From Brachybacterium vulturis (GTDB lineage Bacteria > Actinomycetota > Actinomycetes > Actinomycetales > Dermabacteraceae): 64,000 bases of DNA. The translations under genes and the position numbers were made by a program. Below are positions 58,146 to 64,000 of this stretch, piece by piece. The notes beneath the pieces are model-generated. The model had not been told where the DNA came from, ran no database searches, and worked only from the letters and a program-made list of their open reading frames with translations. Positions within the stretch are counted from its first letter, which is position 1, and every line of letters begins with the position of its first letter. Where the stretch lies: positions 1,302,001 through 1,366,000 of the forward strand of contig NZ_CP023563.1 of assembly GCF_002407185.1 (NCBI RefSeq), in the 5' to 3' direction.

Positions 58146-59348
58146 TCAGGCGGCCTTCGTGGCTCCTGGCGACTGCATGAGGGTCTCGAGCTCCTTCGCG
58201 TGGGTGATGGTCGGGCGCGTGCGCGTCGGCACGAGGTGGCCGTAGACGTCGGTCGTCGTCTTCAAGGACTTGTGGCCGAGGGCGCGGGAGACCTCGAAGA
58301 GGTCGGCGCCGGAGGCGATCATGTGTGAGGCCGCGTAGTAGCGGAGGTCGTGCACCCGCGGGCGCGGGTCGAGCTTCGCGGCCGTGACCGCGCGGGACCA
58401 GTGGTACTCGTGGAAGGTGTGGTGCTGGACGTTCCGGCCGTCGCGGTTGCGGAACACCAGCTGCTCGACCTTCCCAGGGGTGCCGAGGGAGGCGATGATC
58501 TTCGGCGTCGTCTCGATGACGCGGTAGCTGCGGCGGGTCTTCGGGCGGCCTAGGACCCGGCCGGCGTCCTCGTCGTGCTTCCAGGCCTGGCGGACCGTGA
58601 TCCGAGCGCCGGCGGAGTCGATGTCGCGCCAGGTGAGTGCCGTCGCTTCGCCCCATCGCATACCCGTCGCGGCGAGCAGCAGCACGAGCGGCCGGTACCG
58701 CTTGCTCGTCGCGTCCAGGATCCGGCCCAGCTGCTGGGTGGTGAGGAGCGTGAGCTCGTGCTCCTCGGACTCCGGCAGCCGCACCTTCTCGCACGGGTTC
58801 GAGGTCGCCCAGCTGCGGTCGACCGAGTGCTTCATCAGCGAGGACAGGAGGCCGTGCTCGTTGCGGATGGTCTTCGGGGAAACGGCCTTCTTCGTCTTCG
58901 CCGAGGGGGTGAGCATGCGGGCCTGCACCCACTGCTCCACGTCGACGCGATCGATCATCGAGACGGGGAACGCGCCCAGGCGCTCCTCGAGCAGGGAGCG
59001 GCGCAGGATCCGGCGGTACTCCCCGGCCGATCCCGGCGTGAGGTCCGGCGCCGCGGTGATGTAGTCCTCGAGCACCTCGGAGAGTGTGGGCGCCGTCGGG
59101 CCCGAGCGCTCGAGCGCGATCCGCTTGGCCCGCGCCGCGGCGCCGCCGATCCGATCTACCAGCTGCGCGAAAGCCCCGGCCTCGTGAGCGGTCTCGAAGG
59201 TCTCCGTCGTGGGCGCGCCGCCCTTCGTGAGCCTGAACTGCACCCTGTACGCCACCGTACCGCCCGCCCTTGGACGTGCTGATACCGACGCTATCTCTAC
59301 TCCCTGAGACTCGAATGTAGTCCGGACTGTAGTCCGGAGGTCCGACAA
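58146..59348 (-). CDS. int: Tyrosine recombinase (phage-type integrase)
   Basis: Site-specific recombinase that inserts and excises the element at tRNA-Glu. Of 400 residues, about 85-190 are the SAM-like core-binding domain. The catalytic domain has Arg231 (TGMRWGEATAL), Lys270 (GRPKTRR), His333-x-x-Arg336 (VHDLRYY), His359 (LGHKSL) and the nucleophile Tyr369 (DVYGH), so the active site is complete. An N-terminal AP2-like/arm-binding segment precedes it. The start used is a TTG at 59348, the only plausible initiator before the conserved sequence; it overlaps short repeats that may be arm sites. Its 5' end lies 26 bases from the att core, which is usual for this type. Confidence 0.92.
   Translation of the reverse strand: MSDLRTTVRTTFESQGVEIASVSARPRAGGTVAYRVQFRLTKGGAPTTETFETAHEAGAFAQLVDRIGGAAARAKRIALERSGPTAPTLSEVLEDYITAAPDLTPGSAGEYRRILRRSLLEERLGAFPVSMIDRVDVEQWVQARMLTPSAKTKKAVSPKTIRNEHGLLSSLMKHSVDRSWATSNPCEKVRLPESEEHELTLLTTQQLGRILDATSKRYRPLVLLLAATGMRWGEATALTWRDIDSAGARITVRQAWKHDEDAGRVLGRPKTRRSYRVIETTPKIIASLGTPGKVEQLVFRNRDGRNVQHHTFHEYHWSRAVTAAKLDPRPRVHDLRYYAASHMIASGADLFEVSRALGHKSLKTTTDVYGHLVPTRTRPTITHAKELETLMQSPGATKAA
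59316..59338. repeat. Tandem 11-bp repeats / palindrome at the integrase start
   Basis: TGTAGTCCGGA occurs at 59316-59326 and 59328-59338 (12-bp period). The second overlaps an 8-2-8 palindrome, TCCGGACTGTAGTCCGGA, at 59321-59338. It is about 35-58 bases from the att core and could be integrase arm-binding sites or an operator for int. Confidence 0.5.
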
Positions 59349-59373
59349 TCGAGCGTCAGTGCAGGTCAGAAGC

Positions 59374-59447
<74 letters not shown>

Positions 59448-59725
59448 CCGGGGCAGAGAACTGCCCGACGAAAAGCATACCCATCTCAGGGATCCGTCGC
59501 CTCCGGGTTCTGCCTCGATGCGGCGTATCCGACACCGAGGGCGCTCCTTGCGCCCTGGGCTGCGCTGACCCGACCGGTACCCGGGCAGGGTGGTCGGGTA
59601 CTGGCCTCAGGCCGACCTCTGCGGAGATATCGGCATACCTGTCGCCACCGCGCCAGTTCTCGACCATGCCCCGGGCGCGTAGAAGGGCCGCCCTGCCGCT
59701 CAGCCCCACATGGTTCGATGGGGCC

Positions 59726-60091
59726 ATGATCCGGATCAGTCGCGAGGAGTTCGAGGAAGCGGTCGACGATGCCCTGGACTCGCTGCCCGAGGAGGTCGCC
59801 CGCACCATCGCCGAGTCGAACGTGGCGATCCTGATCCAGGAGGAGCCGACGCCCGAGCAGTCCGGCGGCAGCGAGCTGCTGGGCCTGTACGAGGGGATCC
59901 CGCTGGACCAGCGCAGCGTCTTCCAGGGGTATGCCCAGCCGGACCGGATCTTCATCTTCCGCGGCCCGCTGCAGCGCCACGCCTCCTCCCGCGAGCACCT
60001 GGTCGAGGAGATCGCGGTGACCGTGCTGCACGAGATCGGTCACCTGTTCGGCATCAGCGACGCCCGCCTCCACGAGCTGGGCTGGGGCTGA
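59726..60091 (+). CDS. Minimal zincin-type metallopeptidase (DUF1025-like)
   Basis: A 121-residue protein with an Asp/Glu-rich N-terminus (MIRISREEFEEAVDDALDSLP) and the zincin motif VLHEIGHLFGISDARLHELGWG at the end, in which His102, His106 and a later His would bind zinc and Glu103 would act as base. Similar short actinobacterial proteins are annotated as possible acid metallopeptidases; substrate and role are unknown. The ATG at 59726 is favoured because the frame upstream is not protein-like. The 278 bases between tRNA-Glu and this gene show no other feature. Confidence 0.8.
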   Translation: MIRISREEFEEAVDDALDSLPEEVARTIAESNVAILIQEEPTPEQSGGSELLGLYEGIPLDQRSVFQGYAQPDRIFIFRGPLQRHASSREHLVEEIAVTVLHEIGHLFGISDARLHELGWG

Positions 60092-60133
60092 GCGGCTGAG
60101 CGGCGGGGCGCTGGTCCGTCGGGTCGGAGCGGG

Positions 60134-60802
60134 TCAGACCGCGTCGGAATCGAGGTCGGTGAGCCCGGCCTCGTGGGCGATGATCGCGATCTGCACCCGA
60201 TTGGTGCAGTCGAGCTTCGCGAAGATCTTCGAGACGTGCGCCTTCACGGTCGCCTCGCTCATGAACAGCCGCATGCCGATCTGGGCATTGGACAGCCCCG
60301 CTCCCACGGCGCTGAGCACCTCGGTCTCCCGCTCGGTGAGCTGCTCGAGGCCCGGATGGCGGTCCTGGTGCGAGCCCGGATTCGCTTCCGAGAAGTGGGA
60401 GAGCATCCGCCGGGTGATGGTGGGGGAGAGCATCGCCTCACCGGCGGCGACCACGTGGACGGCCCGGGCCAGCTCCTGCGGCGGGGTGTCCTTGAGCAGG
60501 AAGCCGCTGGCCCCCGCCTCGAGCGCCCGGAACACGTACTCGTCCATGTCGAAGGTGGTGAGCATGATGATCTTGGGCGGGCTGGGCAGTTCGCAGACGG
60601 CCTGGGTCGCCGTGATGCCGTCGAGCTTCGGCATCCGCACGTCCATCAGCAGCACGTCCGGGCGGTGCTTCTGCACCAGCGTCACCGCCTCCGCGCCGTC
60701 GCCGCCCTGCGCGACCACCTCGATGCCGGGATCTGCTCCGAGGATCATCGCCAGCCCGGCGCGCACCAGGGAGTCGTCGTCGATCAGTCCTACGCGCGTC
60801 AC
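60134..60802 (-). CDS. NarL/FixJ-family response regulator
   Basis: A 222-residue regulator with an N-terminal receiver domain (acidic pocket in LIDDDSLVR near 6-14, phospho-acceptor Asp54 in LLMDVRMPKLDG, Lys near 104 in FLLKDTP) and a C-terminal LuxR-type HTH (about 155-215; LTERETEVLSAVGAGLSNAQIG, then SEATVKAHVSKIFAKL). The GTG at 60802 is chosen because it overlaps the kinase stop as GTGA; a GTG five codons upstream is also open. It is co-transcribed with the kinase and probably regulates the adjacent ABC exporter. Confidence 0.9.
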   Translation of the reverse strand: MTRVGLIDDDSLVRAGLAMILGADPGIEVVAQGGDGAEAVTLVQKHRPDVLLMDVRMPKLDGITATQAVCELPSPPKIIMLTTFDMDEYVFRALEAGASGFLLKDTPPQELARAVHVVAAGEAMLSPTITRRMLSHFSEANPGSHQDRHPGLEQLTERETEVLSAVGAGLSNAQIGMRLFMSEATVKAHVSKIFAKLDCTNRVQIAIIAHEAGLTDLDSDAV

Positions 60803-61932
60803 GTCGCCCTCGGCCACGGGATCACCGCCCTCACTTCGAATCGTCCGTCGTCGGTGGGTCCCGACGTGATGGTCCCGCCCGCGTGGGTCACCCGTGTCTC
60901 GATGCCCGAGAGCCCCATCCGTGCCCCGGGAAGATCGGTCGTGAACCCCTTGGGGAGCACATTACTGACCTCGATCACCAGCTCCGTGCCGGGCTCGCCG
61001 ATCAGCGCCACCCGCGCCCTGGTGTGCAGGGCGTGCTTGTGGATGTTGGTCAGCCCCTCCTGCACCACCCGGTAGGCGGTGCGCGCCAGGGGGTCCGGCA
61101 CGTCGTCGTCGATGAAGTCGAAGAGGTCGATGGCGATCCCGGCCTCCTGCGAGGTGGTCACCAGGCGGCGCACATCCTCCCAGGTCGGCTGCGGTGCGAG
61201 CGGGGCCTCCTCGCCGTCGCCGCGCAGCACGCCCAGCACCTCCCGCAGCTCCGAGAGCGCTGTCGTGGCGGTCTGCCGGATCAGGCCGGCGGACTGCTGC
61301 ACCTGGGCGCGTTCGAGCGTCGGGTTCACCTCGAGCGCCCCGGCGTGCATGGCCACCAGCGAGATCTTGTGGGCGACGATGTCGTGCATCTCGCGGGCGA
61401 TGCGGGTGCGCTCTGCGCGGCGAGCCTGCTCCTCCGCCGCCGCCCGGCCGGATTCCGCCTGCTCCGCGCGCTGCTGCAGCTGCGCCAGCAGTGCCCGGCG
61501 GGTCGAGGTGTACATCCCGGTCGCGGCCGAGGCGGCCACCACCAGGATGATCACCAGCAGCCCGGTCAGTCCTATGCGCGGCCCCAGCCCCAGCTCGAGC
61601 AGCGAGGGCACCGCGCCGGTCACCACCGCCAGCAGCGCGACCAGGAGGGTGAGCAGGCGATGGTGGCTGCGCGTGGCATAGCCGTAGGTGACGATGATCA
61701 GCACCGCGAGCGACAGCGAGAGCGCGTTGACCGCGAGCAGCACCGGCAGCAGCCAGCGCCAGTGACGATGCCGCAGCAGCAGCAGGAGTCCCAGCGCCAC
61801 CGTCAGCCCGGCCCGCCACACGTCGAGGGAGGAGGCCGCGAACACCACCTGGGCCGCCGCCTCGGCCGTCACCACGACGAGCAGCAGGATCTCCTGCCAG
61901 CGATGCCGCCTCGGCGCTCCCAATTCGTCCAC
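60799..61932 (-). CDS. Sensor histidine kinase (HisKA_3 / NarL-partner type)
   Basis: A 377-residue membrane kinase. Four or five N-terminal helices (about 13-138) form the sensor; a coiled segment (145-178) follows. The HisKA_3 dimerisation domain has the phospho-acceptor His183 in EMHDIVAHKISL, and the HATPase domain has YRVVQEGLTNIHKHA near 265-279 and GLSGIETRV near 340-348. There is no large extracellular domain, as in intramembrane-sensing kinases that detect cell-envelope stress or antibiotics. The GTG start follows a TAGAGT -10 by six bases (leaderless). It overlaps the response regulator by four bases and is divergent from the ABC exporter genes. Confidence 0.9.
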   Translation of the reverse strand: MDELGAPRRHRWQEILLLVVVTAEAAAQVVFAASSLDVWRAGLTVALGLLLLLRHRHWRWLLPVLLAVNALSLSLAVLIIVTYGYATRSHHRLLTLLVALLAVVTGAVPSLLELGLGPRIGLTGLLVIILVVAASAATGMYTSTRRALLAQLQQRAEQAESGRAAAEEQARRAERTRIAREMHDIVAHKISLVAMHAGALEVNPTLERAQVQQSAGLIRQTATTALSELREVLGVLRGDGEEAPLAPQPTWEDVRRLVTTSQEAGIAIDLFDFIDDDVPDPLARTAYRVVQEGLTNIHKHALHTRARVALIGEPGTELVIEVSNVLPKGFTTDLPGARMGLSGIETRVTHAGGTITSGPTDDGRFEVRAVIPWPRAT

Positions 61933-61938
61933 GTCCTC

Positions 61939-61944
61939 ACTCTA
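61939..61944 (-). promoter_or_regulatory. -10 box of a leaderless promoter (TAGAGT, minus strand)
   Basis: TAGAGT, six bases, then GTG at 61932: same geometry as the MFS gene at 43295. Confidence 0.5.
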
Positions 61945-62132
61945 CTGGCGCGGCCCGCTCCCACCAGGGCACCTATGGGTCCCAGGAGCGGGAGGATCGC
62001 CCCCGGTCGCCCCCGGCACCGACGGAGGTCGAGGGGGTCCCCCGCGCGGAGCATCCGTGCGGCGACCTTCGTCGTCCACCGCCGCGCCCGGAGTCGCTGG
62101 TCCGTCGCCGGCCGACGGGGCAATCTCGAACC

Positions 62133-63137
62133 ATGACCTCCACGACACCTTCCGCAGCCACGGGCATCAGCCTCGAGGTGCGCGGCCTCCGCAAGACGTA
62201 CGGGACCCGCGCCGCGGTCGACGATCTCAGTTTCGTCTGCGCCCCCGGGACCGTCACCGGCTTCCTCGGCCCCAACGGTGCCGGCAAGTCCACCACCCTG
62301 CGCATCCTCACCGGCCTCGCCCGGGCGGATGAGGGACAGGCGCTCGTGGGCGGGGAGAGCTTCCGCAGCCTCTCCCAGCCGGCCCGCACCATCGGGGTGA
62401 TGCTCGATGCCCGGGCCCTGCACAACGGACGCACCGGCCTGGAGACCCTGCGGCTGACGGCCCGCACCGTCGGCATGCCGTCCGCGCGGGCCGACGAGGT
62501 GCTGGAGATGGTCGGCCTGCAGGACGCCGGGGGCAAGCGCGTCGGCGGCTACTCCTATGGCATGCGCCAGCGGCTCGGCATCGGTGTCGCACTGATCGGC
62601 GACCCCCGGGTGCTGGTGCTGGACGAGCCGGCCAACGGCCTGGACCCCGAGGGGATCCGCTGGATGCGTCGCCTGCTGCGCTCCTTCGCCGATGCCGGGG
62701 GCACCGTGCTGCTGTCCAGCCATCAGCTCCGCGAGGTCGAGGCCACCGTGGATCGTCTGGTGGTGATCGCGCAGGGACGTCTGGTCAGCGAAGGAACCCT
62801 CGAGCAGCTGACAGCGGGCTCGGGCACGCGGGTCAGCGCGCTCGATGTCGAGGCGCTGAGCGCGGCGCTGGATCGTCACGGCATCGCCTACGAGCGCCGT
62901 GCCGAGGAGGAGCTCGAGGTGAGCCTCGCGCCCGAGGACATGGGGCGGCTCGCTCTGCGCGAGCAGCTGGTGCTCACCTCCCTCGGCGCCACCGCGGGCG
63001 GCGGTCTCGAGGACGTGTTCTTCTCCCTCACCGGCCAGGCCGAGACCCCCGCGAACCCCGCCCCGGAGGTGCCGTCCGCCGGAGCCGCCGTCGACGGGAC
63101 CCGGGCCGCCGAGCCCGCCCCGGCCACGAGCCGCTGA
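62133..63137 (+). CDS. ABC transporter ATP-binding protein (DrrA/export type)
   Basis: A 334-residue ATPase: Walker A GPNGAGKSTT near 48-57, Q-loop region MLDARALHNGRTG near 90-102, signature YSYGMRQRLGIG near 142-153, Walker B VLVLDEPANGLDPEG near 160-174 and switch His in SSHQLREVE. The C-terminal ~110 residues form the extra domain typical of ABC-2 exporters (LVSEGTLEQL then alpha/beta) plus a Pro/Ala tail. Pairs with the permease 34 bases downstream. Its position beside a two-component system suggests antibiotic or bacteriocin export, or immunity (inference). No ribosome binding site is seen; CAATCT six bases upstream may mark a leaderless start. Confidence 0.9.
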   Translation: MTSTTPSAATGISLEVRGLRKTYGTRAAVDDLSFVCAPGTVTGFLGPNGAGKSTTLRILTGLARADEGQALVGGESFRSLSQPARTIGVMLDARALHNGRTGLETLRLTARTVGMPSARADEVLEMVGLQDAGGKRVGGYSYGMRQRLGIGVALIGDPRVLVLDEPANGLDPEGIRWMRRLLRSFADAGGTVLLSSHQLREVEATVDRLVVIAQGRLVSEGTLEQLTAGSGTRVSALDVEALSAALDRHGIAYERRAEEELEVSLAPEDMGRLALREQLVLTSLGATAGGGLEDVFFSLTGQAETPANPAPEVPSAGAAVDGTRAAEPAPATSR

Positions 63138-63171
63138 CCTTCCCGAACCGACCCGCTGGAGGACCTCCATC

Positions 63172-63906
63172 ATGCGACCCGATATCGACCTGCGCAGTTA
63201 CCTCGACACCCGCGGTGCCAGGATCCTGCTGACCCTCTCCGTGCTGGCACTGCTCGCCTTCGCCGCGCTCGGCGGGCTCATCCAGCCCGCCGTGATGCCG
63301 CAGGGCACCGCCGACGTGGAGTTCACCTTCGTGGTGCTGGGCCTGCCGCTGAGCCTGATCATCCCCGTGATCGCGGTGATGATGACCGCGGGGGAGTGGT
63401 CCGACCGCTCCATCCAGAACACCTTCCTGCAGCGCCCCGGACGGCTGGCGGTGCTGGCCTCCAAGGTGCTCGCCGCGACCGTGGTGGTGGCGGTGCTGGT
63501 GGGGGTGGCGATCGGCCTGGCCGCCGCCGCCACCTGGATCGGCGGCGAGCTGATGGGGGAGGGGGCCGTGTTCTCCTCCTTCGAGAGCCTGCTGGCCACC
63601 CAGCTGCCGGTGCTGGCTGCGACGCTGCTGTTCTCCCTGGCCATGGGCCTCCTCCTGCAGTCCACGGTGATCTCTCTGGTCATCGCGATCGGTCTGCCCT
63701 TCGTGATCAGCACCGCCGGCGTGCTCACCATGACCTTCGGGTCCGAGCTGATCAGCGACATCGTGCGGGCGGTGGACCTGACCGCGGCGGCCACCGCGCT
63801 GGGGACCGGGACCGCGGGGGCCTTCGAACTGCTGCCGCTGGCCCTGCTGGTGCTCCTCCCCGCCGCCTGGGGGATCCGTCGCTGGTCGCTGCGCGAAGTC
63901 GGCTGA
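63172..63906 (+). CDS. ABC-2 type membrane permease
   Basis: A 244-residue permease with six predicted helices (about 17-40, 58-82, 103-128, 142-165, 172-196 and 215-235), short loops and a start without signal peptide. It has the ABC-2 pattern of a cytoplasmic loop with GEWSDRSIQNTFLQRPGR near 77-94, the element contacting the ATPase. Together with the preceding ATPase it would form a dimeric exporter; substrate unknown. The ATG is preceded by GGAGG at good distance. Last complete gene in the window. Confidence 0.85.
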   Translation: MRPDIDLRSYLDTRGARILLTLSVLALLAFAALGGLIQPAVMPQGTADVEFTFVVLGLPLSLIIPVIAVMMTAGEWSDRSIQNTFLQRPGRLAVLASKVLAATVVVAVLVGVAIGLAAAATWIGGELMGEGAVFSSFESLLATQLPVLAATLLFSLAMGLLLQSTVISLVIAIGLPFVISTAGVLTMTFGSELISDIVRAVDLTAAATALGTGTAGAFELLPLALLVLLPAAWGIRRWSLREVG

Positions 63907-63941
63907 CCATCCCGGGACCGGGGGCGGGGCGGGGGCCTAAG

Positions 63942-64000
63942 ATGGCCGGGCCCGTGCTCCGCCCCCCGGTCACGGCCCCGAACGCCCTGACAAGGATCTC
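63942..64000 (+). CDS. Possible start of another gene, cut by the window edge
   Basis: An ATG at 63942 opens a frame that continues to the edge (MAGPVLRPPVTAPNALTRI). TAAGAT at 63938-63943 overlaps the ATG; if it is the -10, the GTG at 63954 would be the better start. Too short to identify. Confidence 0.2.
   Translation, partial: MAGPVLRPPVTAPNALTRI

Noticed and set aside
57793-58932. Long minus-strand frame overlapping the integrase and the ImmA/IrrE gene
   Set aside because: It is out of frame with the integrase, which has a complete active site, and it is Pro/His/Arg-rich. It is a shadow frame.

Overview
The window is a high-GC, gene-dense actinobacterial chromosome segment. GTG starts, 4-bp stop/start overlaps and leaderless promoters are frequent. 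Gene content (a dCTP deaminase resembling the actinobacterial bifunctional dCTP deaminase/dUTPase, a fused MrpAB, a CopD-CtaG fusion, a T7SS-style polymorphic toxin) suggests a member of the Micrococcales, possibly a Brachybacterium-like Dermabacteraceae species. That placement is inference; no rRNA gene is present.

Layout. 1-3.9 kb: start of an RDD membrane gene, a PAP2 phosphatase, an MFS transporter and a Gfo/Idh/MocA-type protein. 3.9-14.6 kb: an accessory region. It holds a decayed polymorphic nuclease toxin with its immunity gene, a second C-terminal toxin cassette with its own immunity gene, an SRAP protein, a PD-(D/E)XK-like protein, an HhH glycosylase-like protein and several unrecognised genes. 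Its right edge cuts off a sugar ABC permease. 14.6-19.3 kb: remains of a cell-wall-sugar operon (permease, NagZ-like hexosaminidase, AnmK, MurR/RpiR regulator). 19.4-23.2 kb: a 2-oxoacid dehydrogenase operon (E1 alpha, E1 beta, E2) behind a 25-bp palindromic operator. 23.2-26 kb: two CrcB fluoride channels coupled to a CopD-CtaG fusion. 26-30 kb: a flavin monooxygenase-like gene, then a divergent sugar kinase and MurQ. With the 14.6-19.3 kb genes these give a nearly complete route from muropeptide sugars to GlcNAc-6-P.

30-43.3 kb: ABC-F ATPase, O-acetylhomoserine sulfhydrylase, two tandem HAD hydrolases, a thioredoxin/NHL protein, a degenerate membrane-pyrophosphatase-like protein that has lost its catalytic acidic residues, a TetR regulator, tRNA-Gly, Dcd and an MFS exporter. 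43.4-50.2 kb: a complete mrp(A+B)CDEFG sodium/proton antiporter operon in which three subunits carry long hydrophilic tails. 50.3-53.6 kb: formate-THF ligase, tRNA-Phe, an MDR reductase and tRNA-Asp.

53.7-59.4 kb: a 5.65-kb element integrated at the 3' end of tRNA-Glu. It is bounded by 25-bp direct repeats and has a tyrosine integrase next to the intact tRNA. Cargo is an XRE-like regulator, a coiled-coil GIY-YIG protein, a DUF2335-like membrane protein, tiny translationally coupled ORFs and a frameshifted ImmA/IrrE peptidase. 59.7-64 kb: a small zincin, a NarL-type two-component system and a drug/bacteriocin-type ABC exporter.

Four apparent frameshifts are seen (near 5.4, 6.26, 54.08 and 57.76 kb). 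All lie in accessory DNA, which fits decay there, although base-calling error cannot be excluded from the sequence alone.
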